64,000 bases of DNA, from positions 127,315 through 191,314 of the forward strand of contig NZ_LMCY01000048.1 in NCBI RefSeq assembly GCF_001425685.1, given 5' to 3'. This document shows, in pieces, positions 16,940 through 24,153 of this stretch; position 1 is the first letter of the stretch; each line of letters starts with the position of its first letter. The DNA is from Massilia sp. Root335 (GTDB lineage: Bacteria; Pseudomonadota; Gammaproteobacteria; Burkholderiales; Burkholderiaceae_D). The position numbers and the translations under genes are program-made. The notes beneath the pieces were generated by a model. That model did not search any database and was not told where the DNA came from. It saw only the letters and a list, made by a program, of their open reading frames with translations.

Positions 16940-18153
16940 GCGACCACCTTGCGCGCCCGCAGCGCTGCGATCTGGTCGTCGGTGAGGCCGATCTCGCGCA
17001 GCACGGCGTCCGTGTCCTCGCCCAGCCGCGGCGCGGCCGAGCGCACGCTGCCCGGGGTGCCCATCAGTTTCGGCACGATGCCCGGCACCTCGACCTCGTA
17101 GCCTTCGCGCGTCTGCTGGGTGAGGATCATGTCGCGCGCCCGGTAATGCGGGTCCTCGGCGATGTCCCTGGCCGTGTAGACCTTGCCGGCCGGGACCTTC
17201 GCCGCGCCGAGCAGGTCCATTACATCGGCCACGGTACGGTCCGAGGTCCAGGCGCCGATGGCGGCGTCGATCTCGTCCACGCGCGCGACGCGGCCGGCGT
17301 TGTTCGCCAGGTCGGGCGCGTCGCCCAGGTCGGGCCGGCCGATCGCCTGCATCAGGCGCTTGAAAATGCTGTCGCCGTTGCCGGCGACCAGCACATAGCC
17401 GTCGACACAGCGGTAGGCGTTCGACGGCGCGATGCCCGGCAGCGCGCTGCCGGCAGCCTCGCGCACGGCGCCGAACGCGCTGTATTCGGGGATCAGGCTT
17501 TCCATCACATTGAACACGGCTTCATGCAGCGCAACGTCGATCACCTGCCCTTTCCCGCCGTTGACCTTGCGGTGGTACAGCGCGCTCAAGACCCCGATGG
17601 TGCCGTGCAGCGCGGCCAGCGTGTCGCCGATCGAGATGCCGCAGCGCACCGGCACCCGTCCCGGCTCGCCGGTCAGGTGGCGCAGGCCGCCCATCGCTTC
17701 GCCGATCATGCCGAAGCCAGGCAGGTCGCGGTAGGGCCCCGTCTGGCCATAGCCCGAGATGCGCAGCATCACGAGGCCCGGGTTCAGTTCGGACAGCACG
17801 TCCCAGCCCATGCCCCAGCCTTCCAGGGTGCCGGGGCGGAAATTTTCGATCAGCACGTCGGCCTCGGCGATCAGCTTGCGCGCGATGTCCTGCCCCTCCT
17901 CGCTCCTCAGGTCGAGGGCGAGCGAGCGCTTGTTGCGCGACTGGACCTGCCACCACACGGACGTGCCGTCCTTCATCATGCGCCAGTTGCGCAGCGGATC
18001 GCCCGCGCCCGGCGCCTCGATCTTGATCACGTCGGCGCCGAATTCGCCCAGCGTCTTGCCGGCGAACGGGCCGGCGATCAATTGTCCCATCTCGATCACG
18101 CGCACGCCCTGCAGGGCCGTGGCGGACATCGTGCTTGCAGCCGTCATGCTCAT
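16936..18153 (-). CDS. CaiB/BaiF-family (class III) CoA-transferase
   Basis: A 405-residue class III CoA-transferase: VIEMGQLIAGPFAGKTLGEF at the N-terminus, FGADVIKIEAPGAGDPLRNW, and the catalytic Asp region RSLALDLRSEEGQ. The family moves CoA between carboxylic acids through an Asp-CoA intermediate. Gene order LysR-MFS-CoA-transferase-HMG-CoA lyase suggests activation of 3-hydroxy-3-methylglutarate or a related branched dicarboxylate; the human relative SUGCT uses glutarate and HMG. GAGGA precedes the ATG at 18153. The substrate is inferred from context. Confidence 0.9.
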   Translation of the reverse strand: MSMTAASTMSATALQGVRVIEMGQLIAGPFAGKTLGEFGADVIKIEAPGAGDPLRNWRMMKDGTSVWWQVQSRNKRSLALDLRSEEGQDIARKLIAEADVLIENFRPGTLEGWGMGWDVLSELNPGLVMLRISGYGQTGPYRDLPGFGMIGEAMGGLRHLTGEPGRVPVRCGISIGDTLAALHGTIGVLSALYHRKVNGGKGQVIDVALHEAVFNVMESLIPEYSAFGAVREAAGSALPGIAPSNAYRCVDGYVLVAGNGDSIFKRLMQAIGRPDLGDAPDLANNAGRVARVDEIDAAIGAWTSDRTVADVMDLLGAAKVPAGKVYTARDIAEDPHYRARDMILTQQTREGYEVEVPGIVPKLMGTPGSVRSAAPRLGEDTDAVLREIGLTDDQIAALRARKVVA

Positions 18154-18163
18154 ATTGTCCTCG

Positions 18164-19495
18164 TCAGTTGTCGGAGTGTTCGCGCCGGCGCAGCCGTTCG
18201 GGCATGCCGAACGCCAGGATCGCTGCGCACGCCACGCTCAGGGCCGCGATCACGTACAGCGCCGGCGTCGTGCTGCCGGTGACGTCCTTGACGCGGCCGA
18301 CCATCACCGGGCTGACGATGCCGCCCAGCTGTCCCAGCGTATTGATCAGCGCGATGCCGCCCGCCGCGCCCGCCCCCGTCACGAGCTTCGGCGGCAGCGC
18401 CCAGAACGCGGGGATCGACGCTACCACACCCGCGCCCATCACCGCCAGGGCCGCCACCAGCAGGCCCGGGCTGTGGTCGAACAGGCCGGCGCCGCAAAAG
18501 CCCGCCGCGCCCAGCAGCACGAGGCCGATCACGAATTTCCGGCGCTCGCCGCTGGCGTCCGACAGCCGGCCCACGAGCACCATCGCGATCGCGCCGCACA
18601 GGTAGGGCACGGCGGTGAGCAGGCCGATGGTGGTCGGGTTCGTCGTGCCGGCGCTGCGGATCATGTGCGGCGTCCAGAAGTTCAGGCCGTAGGAACTCAC
18701 CTGGATCAGGAAGTAGACCAGGCCCAGCGTGAGGAAGCCCGGCGTCTTGAGGGCGCCCAGCAGCGAATGGCTGCCGATCTGCCGGCTCTGCTCGGCGATG
18801 CGCGCGGCCAGCAGCGACCGTTCCTGCGGCGCCAGCCAGGACGCGTCCTCGACGCGGTCCTTCAGCACCACGAACACGACGGCACCCAGCACGATGCACG
18901 GCAGGCCGCCCACGAGGAACAGCCAGTGCCAGCCGGACATGCCGAGCACGCCGTCCATGTGCCCCAGCACCAGGCCGGCGGCGGGCGCGCCGACGAGGCC
19001 GGAAAACGCGGAGGCGAGGAACAGCATCGACGTGATGCGGCCGCGGTAGGCGGTGGGGAACCACAAGGTCAGGAAGTACAGCACGCCGGGCGCGAAGCCG
19101 GCTTCCATGGCGCCGATCAGGAAGCGCAGCGCATAGAACTGCCATTCGGTCTGGACCAGCGCCATCAGCGCGGTGGCGATGCCCCACGACACCATGATGC
19201 GCGCGATCCAGCGCCGCGCGCCGACCTTGTACAGCATCATGTTGCTGGGGACTTCGAACAGGACGTAGCCGACCGAGAACAGGCCGGCACCCAGGCCGTA
19301 CGCGGTGTCGGACAGCGACAGGCTGCTCTGCAAGGCGAACTTGGCGAAGCTGATGTTGATGCGGTCGAAAAAGGCGAACAGGTAGCAGATCATGATGAGG
19401 GGCATGATGCGCCATGCCACCTTCGCCACGATCCGCGCCATGTCGGGCACGGCCACGTCGGCCGCGCCGGACGCGGCGGAAAGAATCTTGCTCAT
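18164..19495 (-). CDS. MFS transporter, anion:cation symporter type
   Basis: The 443-residue protein has twelve predicted membrane segments and the ACS-family opening IMPLIMICYLFAFFDRINIS (about residues 29-48) with the DRxN motif typical of sugar-acid, tartrate and phthalate carriers. The ATG at 19495 has a GGAG site (GGAGACAACAC); an in-frame extension to 19570 contains repeat-derived sequence and is rejected. It is followed after ten bases by the CoA-transferase and should import the acid that the transferase and lyase degrade. Confidence 0.88.
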   Translation of the reverse strand: MSKILSAASGAADVAVPDMARIVAKVAWRIMPLIMICYLFAFFDRINISFAKFALQSSLSLSDTAYGLGAGLFSVGYVLFEVPSNMMLYKVGARRWIARIMVSWGIATALMALVQTEWQFYALRFLIGAMEAGFAPGVLYFLTLWFPTAYRGRITSMLFLASAFSGLVGAPAAGLVLGHMDGVLGMSGWHWLFLVGGLPCIVLGAVVFVVLKDRVEDASWLAPQERSLLAARIAEQSRQIGSHSLLGALKTPGFLTLGLVYFLIQVSSYGLNFWTPHMIRSAGTTNPTTIGLLTAVPYLCGAIAMVLVGRLSDASGERRKFVIGLVLLGAAGFCGAGLFDHSPGLLVAALAVMGAGVVASIPAFWALPPKLVTGAGAAGGIALINTLGQLGGIVSPVMVGRVKDVTGSTTPALYVIAALSVACAAILAFGMPERLRRREHSDN

Positions 19496-19605
19496 GTGTT
19501 GTCTCCGGATAGGATTCGTCGAATGACCCGCACGCTCTTGCTGGCGTGATGGATGCGATTCTGGCAGCACCGTCCCGGGCGCGGAATGACCAAGGTGCGA
19601 ACCCC

Positions 19606-19626
19606 GCTTTCGCGTTTCGCGAAAGC
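19606..19626 (-). terminator. Perfect 9-bp hairpin after the LysR gene
   Basis: GCTTTCGCG (19606-19614) pairs with CGCGAAAGC (19618-19626) across a three-base loop. It lies five bases beyond the LysR stop on the minus strand and before the MFS gene. No U-run follows, so it may be a pause, an mRNA-end or a partial terminator. Confidence 0.35.
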
Positions 19627-19630
19627 CCGC

Positions 19631-20533
19631 TCAGTGCGGCCTGCCCCCGGCGAGATGGTCGACCAGCTGGCGCGCGGCGCGCGGCAGGCTCTCGAGGTCG
19701 CGCACGCCGATCAGCAACTGGCGCCGCGCCCAGCCGTCCGTGAGCGGAATCTGGCGCAGGCTCAGCGAGCGCACCAGCGCGCGCACCGCATCGGCCGGCA
19801 GCACCGCCACCCCCAGCCCGGCCGCCACCATCTGGCACATCGCGTCGAAGCTGCGCACCTGGATGCGCACGCGCAGGCGCCGTCCCATCGCTTCGGTCTC
19901 GGCCTGCAGGCGCTGCGCCAGCGACGTGCCCTGCGACAGGCTGACGACGTCGAAATCGGTCGCTTCCTCGAAGCGCAGGCTGCGCCGCTTCGCGAGCGGA
20001 TGGCCGGCCGGGACCACCAGCACGAGGCGGTCTTCGCGATACGGCATCAGGTGCAGGCCGAGGGCCGGCGTGCGGTCGGCGAAGATGCCGATGTCGGCGC
20101 GTCCTTCGAGCACGCCGAGCACGATCTCGCCGCTGTTGAGTTCAGCCAGTTCGATCCGGATCGCCGGCGTGGCCTTGGCGAAGGCGGCGATGTCGGCCGG
20201 CAGGAACTGGGTGATGGCCGACGTATTGGCCCACAGCCGCGCCACGCCGACGATGCCGCTGGCGTGGTCGTGGAGCTCGGCCGCGAGCAGGTTCACGTCG
20301 CCGAGGATGCGCTGCGCGTGCCGGGCCAGCGCCAGGCCGGCCGCGGTGGGCGTGATGCCGCGCGAATGGCGCTCGAACAGGGCGGCGCCGACCGCGGCCT
20401 CCAGATCGGAAATGCGTTTGCTCGCCGCGCCGACGGCGAGATTGGCCAGCAGCGCGCCCTTGCTGATGCTGCCGGAGCGTACCACCTGGCTGAACAGGGA
20501 AAGCGAGACGAGGTCGAGACGGTGCAGGTTCAT
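19631..20533 (-). CDS. LysR-family transcriptional regulator
   Basis: A 300-residue LysR regulator with the winged helix at about residues 1-62 (LDLVSLSLFSQVVRSGSISK, then ISDLEAAVGAALFERHSRG) and a two-lobed effector domain. LysR proteins usually activate a neighbouring operon when bound to a pathway metabolite; here the likely target is the MFS-CoA-transferase-lyase set directly downstream on the same strand. It is divergent from the cysS paralogue, and the two 5' ends are only about 20 bp apart if the proposed promoter is right. Confidence 0.9.
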   Translation of the reverse strand: MNLHRLDLVSLSLFSQVVRSGSISKGALLANLAVGAASKRISDLEAAVGAALFERHSRGITPTAAGLALARHAQRILGDVNLLAAELHDHASGIVGVARLWANTSAITQFLPADIAAFAKATPAIRIELAELNSGEIVLGVLEGRADIGIFADRTPALGLHLMPYREDRLVLVVPAGHPLAKRRSLRFEEATDFDVVSLSQGTSLAQRLQAETEAMGRRLRVRIQVRSFDAMCQMVAAGLGVAVLPADAVRALVRSLSLRQIPLTDGWARRQLLIGVRDLESLPRAARQLVDHLAGGRPH

Positions 20534-20540
20534 GGCGACA

Positions 20541-20549
20541 TGCTACACT
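20541..20549 (+). promoter_or_regulatory. Extended -10 promoter for the cysS leader
   Basis: TGCTACACT matches the extended -10 form TGnTAnnnT. Transcription would start about seven bases downstream, near 20556, at or next to the ATG of a 15-codon leader peptide. No good -35 box is visible, as is common with extended -10 promoters. Confidence 0.4.
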
Positions 20550-20555
20550 TGCCGC

Positions 20556-20603
20556 ATGCGTAAACACTCAATCCACTTTGGAGCATGTCGCCGGCGGCCC
20601 TAG
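20556..20603 (+). CDS. Possible 15-residue leader peptide containing a Cys codon
   Basis: The reading frame encodes MRKHSIHFGACRRRP and stops at 20601. One Cys codon (TGT) lies at 20586, followed by three Arg codons and a Pro codon, and the intrinsic terminator starts 40 nt after the stop. There is no Shine-Dalgarno site, so translation would have to be leaderless from the predicted start near 20556. It may be a chance frame; it is reported because of its place before a cysteinyl-tRNA synthetase gene. Confidence 0.25.
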   Translation: MRKHSIHFGACRRRP

Positions 20604-20642
20604 AAGCCTGCCGATTGCGTTTTCACATCCACAGTTTCTATG

Positions 20643-20681
20643 GCCACAGCGAGAACCGTCTCCTGTGGCTTTTTTGTTTTT
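20643..20681 (+). terminator. Intrinsic terminator/attenuator in the cysS leader
   Basis: GCCACAG (20643-20649) pairs with CTGTGGC (20663-20669), extended by GAGA/TCTC inside (C20650 bulged) with an ACCG loop, and is followed at once by a run of T with one G (20670-20681). This is a textbook intrinsic terminator on the plus strand. The cysS ribosome site GGAG (20682-20685) begins directly after the U-run. A second CCACAG at 20629-20634 could compete for CTGTGG, offering an alternative fold. Confidence 0.75.
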
Positions 20682-20690
20682 GGAGCCCCG

Positions 20691-22070
20691 ATGGCGTTGA
20701 TGCTGTATGACACCTACGAGCGGCGCGTGCGCCCTTTCACGAGCCTGGAACCCGGCCGCGCCGGCCTGTATGCGTGCGGTCCCACCGTGTACGACTACGC
20801 CCACATCGGCAACCTGCGCACCTACCTGTTCGGGGACACGCTCAGGCGCGTGCTCCGGCTGAACGGCTTCGAGGTCCGGCATGTCGTCAACATCACGGAC
20901 GTCGGCCACCTGACCTCCGATGCCGACAGCGGCGAAGACAAGATGGAAAAGGGCAGCCGCCGCACCGGACGCACCGCATGGGACATCGCGGCCCACTTCA
21001 CGCAGGCCTTCCAGCGCGACCTGGAGCGCCTGCGCATCCTCGCGCCGACCGTGTGGGCGCGCGCGACCGACCACATTCCCGAGCAGATCGACTTCATCGC
21101 CGCGATCGAGCGCGAGGGTTTTACGTACCGGACGTCGGACGGCATCTATTTCGACACGGCGCGCCTGGAACGCTACGGCCACCTGGCGCGGCTCGACATC
21201 GCCGGACTGCAGGCCGGGCACCGCGTGGACCTCGGCGAAAAACGCGCGCCGACCGACTTCGCGCTGTGGAAATTCAGCGGCGCCGAACGGCGCCAGATGG
21301 AATGGGACAGCCCGTGGGGCCGCGGCTTCCCCGGCTGGCACATCGAGTGCTCCGCCATGTCGACACGCTACCTGGGCGCGCTGTTCGACATCCACATCGG
21401 CGGCGAGGATCACGTGCCGGTCCATCACTCGAACGGGATCGCCCAGCACGAAGCCTGCCACGGCCATCCGCCGGCCCGCTACTGGCTGCATGGCGCATTC
21501 CTGCGGCTGCAGGACAGCGACAAGATGTCGAAGTCCGACGGCAGCTTCATCCGGCTCGACACGCTGCTGGAGCGCGGCGTCGATCCGCTGGCCTACCGCT
21601 ACCTCGCGTTGACCGCCCACTACCGGTCGAAGCTGGTGTTTTCATGGGCGGCGCTCGACGCCGCGCAGACGGCGCTGGGGCGTTTGCGGCGCGCTTATCA
21701 TCGGCTGCCTCCGGGCGGCACGGCTGACGCGGCGATGCGGGAACGGATGCTGGCGGTGCTGAACGACGACCTGAACACGCCCCGTGCGCTGGCGCTGGCG
21801 TGGGAAACGCTGAAATCCGTCCTGCCCGGCGACGTGCAGAAGGCAACGCTGCGCTGGCTGGACGAGGCGCTCGGTCTCGGGTTGGACGAGTGGCGTCCCG
21901 ACACGCCTACCGTGCCGGATGCCGTGCTGGAACTGCTCGACGCACGCACTCGGGCGCGCGCGGAAAAACGCTGGACCGACGCGGACGCGTTGCGGGCGGC
22001 GATCGAAGCCGCGGGGTTCGTCATCCGCGACACGGCCGCGGGACCGGTCGCCGAACCGGTGTCCGCGTGA
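20691..22070 (+). CDS. cysS: Divergent cysteinyl-tRNA synthetase paralogue
   Basis: A 459-residue class I synthetase of normal CysRS length with HIGH-like AHIGN (about residue 26), KMSKS intact in DSDKMSKSDGSF, and the zinc-site cysteines in YACGPTVYDY and WHIECSAMS. It differs from ordinary proteobacterial CysRS: NITDVGHLTSDADSGEDK replaces the usual NITDIDDKI region, and the zinc-site block reads EDHVPVHHSNGIAQ, with Gly where the ligand Glu of HHxNE is expected. From memory this style is closer to archaeal and candidate-phyla CysRS. The ATG at 20691 is set by the GGAG site right after the attenuator. It is probably a second, horizontally acquired copy. Confidence 0.85.
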   Translation: MALMLYDTYERRVRPFTSLEPGRAGLYACGPTVYDYAHIGNLRTYLFGDTLRRVLRLNGFEVRHVVNITDVGHLTSDADSGEDKMEKGSRRTGRTAWDIAAHFTQAFQRDLERLRILAPTVWARATDHIPEQIDFIAAIEREGFTYRTSDGIYFDTARLERYGHLARLDIAGLQAGHRVDLGEKRAPTDFALWKFSGAERRQMEWDSPWGRGFPGWHIECSAMSTRYLGALFDIHIGGEDHVPVHHSNGIAQHEACHGHPPARYWLHGAFLRLQDSDKMSKSDGSFIRLDTLLERGVDPLAYRYLALTAHYRSKLVFSWAALDAAQTALGRLRRAYHRLPPGGTADAAMRERMLAVLNDDLNTPRALALAWETLKSVLPGDVQKATLRWLDEALGLGLDEWRPDTPTVPDAVLELLDARTRARAEKRWTDADALRAAIEAAGFVIRDTAAGPVAEPVSA

Positions 22071-22076
22071 AGCGGC

Positions 22077-22850
22077 TCAGTCGAACTTGCTGAAATCCGG
22101 CTTGCGCTTCTGGAAGAACGCCGTAAAGGCTTCCTTCGCCTCGGCGCCGGTCAGCATCGCGCTGAAGCGCTCGTTCTCCGCCGCGATGGTGTCTTTCACC
22201 AGCGCCGCGCGCGAACGCTTCATGAGGGCCTTGGTGGCGCGGATCGACGCGGCCGGCAGCTTCACCAGCTTGGCGGCCTGGCCGTGCACGAACGACAGCA
22301 GCTCGGCCGCCGGCAGCACGCGGGCCACGATGCCCATCTCGAACGCTTCCTGGGCGCCGAACGCTTCGCCGAGCATCAGCTTTTCCGCCGCGCGCGTGTA
22401 GCCGGCGGACTGCGCGACGAGCAGCGACGACGCGAATTCCGGGCACAGGCCCAGCTGGCTGAACGGCATCGAGAATTTCGCGGTGTCGGCGCAGTAGACG
22501 AGGTCGCAGTGCATCAGCATGGTCGTGCCGATGCCGACGGCGGCGCCGGCGACGGCCGCGACCACCGGCTTGGTGCAGCCTTCCAGCGCCTGCATGAACT
22601 GGAACACGGGACGCGATGCCGTCATCGCGCCTTCGCCCACGTTGTGCAGGAAGTCTTCGAGGTCGTTACCGGCCGTGAAGATCTCGGGCTTGCCCGTGAT
22701 GAGGATGGCGCGGACTTGCGGGTCGGCGTCGGCGGCGCGCAGCGCGTCCGCCAGCGTGGTGTACATGGCGCCCGTGATCGCGTTCTTGCGGTCCGGGCGG
22801 TTGAATTCGAGGGTGAGGATGCCGTCGGCGGTGGTGGTCAGGATGTCCAT
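22077..22850 (-). CDS. Enoyl-CoA hydratase/isomerase
   Basis: A 257-residue crotonase-fold protein with the oxyanion-hole blocks AGNDLEDF (about residues 60-67) and AAVAGAAVGIGTTMLMHCD (about 99-117), and GLCPEFASSLL, where the Glu is the usual catalytic acid/base of hydratase or isomerase members. It hydrates or isomerises 2-enoyl-CoA esters. It lies downstream of the thiolase gene, but an intrinsic terminator stands between them, so it is either read through or has its own promoter. Confidence 0.9.
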   Translation of the reverse strand: MDILTTTADGILTLEFNRPDRKNAITGAMYTTLADALRAADADPQVRAILITGKPEIFTAGNDLEDFLHNVGEGAMTASRPVFQFMQALEGCTKPVVAAVAGAAVGIGTTMLMHCDLVYCADTAKFSMPFSQLGLCPEFASSLLVAQSAGYTRAAEKLMLGEAFGAQEAFEMGIVARVLPAAELLSFVHGQAAKLVKLPAASIRATKALMKRSRAALVKDTIAAENERFSAMLTGAEAKEAFTAFFQKRKPDFSKFD

Positions 22851-22871
22851 TCGGTGTCTCGCTTATTCATA

Positions 22872-22909
22872 TAAAAAAGGGTGGGAACGGTTGTGCCGCA
22901 CCCACCCTT
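22872..22909 (-). terminator. Intrinsic terminator of the beta-oxidation operon
   Basis: On the minus strand AAGGGTGGG (from 22909 to 22901) pairs with CCCACCCTT (22885 to 22877), with an inner CGG/CCG pair in the loop, and is followed by a U-run (plus-strand A run 22873-22878). It lies 19 bp after the thiolase stop. Confidence 0.8.
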
Positions 22910-22927
22910 CCGTTCACGCCGTGTGGA

Positions 22928-24124
22928 TTACACGCGTTCGATGATGCCCGCCGCGCCCATGCCGGCGCCGACGCACATGGTGACCATGCCGTACTTCAGG
23001 TTGTTGCGGCGCAGGGCGTGGACGACGGTCGCGGCGCGGATCGCACCGGTCGCGCCCAGCGGGTGGCCCAGGGCGATCGCGCCGCCCATCGGGTTCACCT
23101 TGCTGGTGTCCAGGCCCAGGTCGCGGATCACGGCCAGTGCCTGTGCCGCGAAGGCTTCGTTCAGTTCGATCCAGTCCAGCTGGTCCTGCGTGAGGCCGGC
23201 GGCGGCCAGCGCCGCGGGAATCGCGACCTTCGGGCCGATGCCCATGATCTCCGGCGGCACGCCGCGCACGGCGAACGACGAGAACTTGGCCAGCGGGGTC
23301 AGGTTGTGTTCGCGCAGGATCTTCTCGCTGACGACGATCAGCGCACCCGCGCCGTCCGACATCTGCGACGACGTCGCGGCCGTCACGCTGCCCTTGGCGG
23401 CGAACACCGGCTTCAGCTTCGCCATGCCTTCCATGCTGGCGTCGGCGCGCGGGCCTTCGTCCAGGTCGACGGTGCGGCGCTTGACCTTGATCTCGCCGCT
23501 CGCCAGGTCCGGCGTGCGGGTGACGATTTCGACCGGGGTGATCTCGTCCTTGAACAGGCCGGCCTGCTGGGCGGCGATGGCGCGGCGGTGCGATTCCAGG
23601 CCGAACGCATCCTGGTCTTCGCGCGACACCTTCCACTGCTGGGCGACCTTCTCGGCCGTCAGGCCCATGCCGTAGGCCAGGCCCACGTTCTCGTCCTTGA
23701 AGGTCTCCATGTTGATCGACGGGTGGTGGCCCATCATCGGCACCATCGACATCGACTCGACGCCGCCGGCGATCATGACGTCGGCCTCGCCGACGCGGAT
23801 GCGGTCCGCGGCCATGGCCAGGGCGGTGATGCCCGAGGCGCAGTAGCGGTTGACGGTCACGCCGCCGACGGTGTTCGGCAGGCCGGCCAGCACGACGGCG
23901 TTACGGGCCACGTTGAAGCCCTGCTCCGCTTCCGGGAACGAGCAGCCGACGATGGCGTCGACGATCAGCGCCGGGTCCAGGTTCGGCACGGCGGCCATCG
24001 CGCCGCGGATCGCGTGCACCAGCAGGTCGTCCGGACGGGTCTTGTTGAAGAAGCCGCGCGGCGCCTTGCCGATCGGGGTACGGGTCGCCGCGACGATGTA
24101 TGCGTCTTGAAGTTGTTTGCTCAT
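22928..24124 (-). CDS. fadA: Acetyl-CoA acyltransferase (3-ketoacyl-CoA thiolase)
   Basis: A 398-residue thiolase with the nucleophilic Cys in NRYCASGITALAMA (about residue 90), the His in GHPLGATGAIRAA and the second Cys in CVGAGMGAAGII. It cleaves 3-ketoacyl-CoA to acetyl-CoA and a shortened acyl-CoA, the last step of beta-oxidation. It follows the dehydrogenase/hydratase gene by 29 bp and ends at an intrinsic terminator, so it closes the operon. Confidence 0.93.
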   Translation of the reverse strand: MSKQLQDAYIVAATRTPIGKAPRGFFNKTRPDDLLVHAIRGAMAAVPNLDPALIVDAIVGCSFPEAEQGFNVARNAVVLAGLPNTVGGVTVNRYCASGITALAMAADRIRVGEADVMIAGGVESMSMVPMMGHHPSINMETFKDENVGLAYGMGLTAEKVAQQWKVSREDQDAFGLESHRRAIAAQQAGLFKDEITPVEIVTRTPDLASGEIKVKRRTVDLDEGPRADASMEGMAKLKPVFAAKGSVTAATSSQMSDGAGALIVVSEKILREHNLTPLAKFSSFAVRGVPPEIMGIGPKVAIPAALAAAGLTQDQLDWIELNEAFAAQALAVIRDLGLDTSKVNPMGGAIALGHPLGATGAIRAATVVHALRRNNLKYGMVTMCVGAGMGAAGIIERV

Positions 24125-24153
24125 GTCAGTAGTCCTTGTTGTCCGCGCCGCGA

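Noticed and set aside
19553..20563. 336-codon plus-strand frame opposite the LysR gene
   Set aside because: Composition is that of an antisense shadow; the LysR gene on the minus strand is unambiguous.
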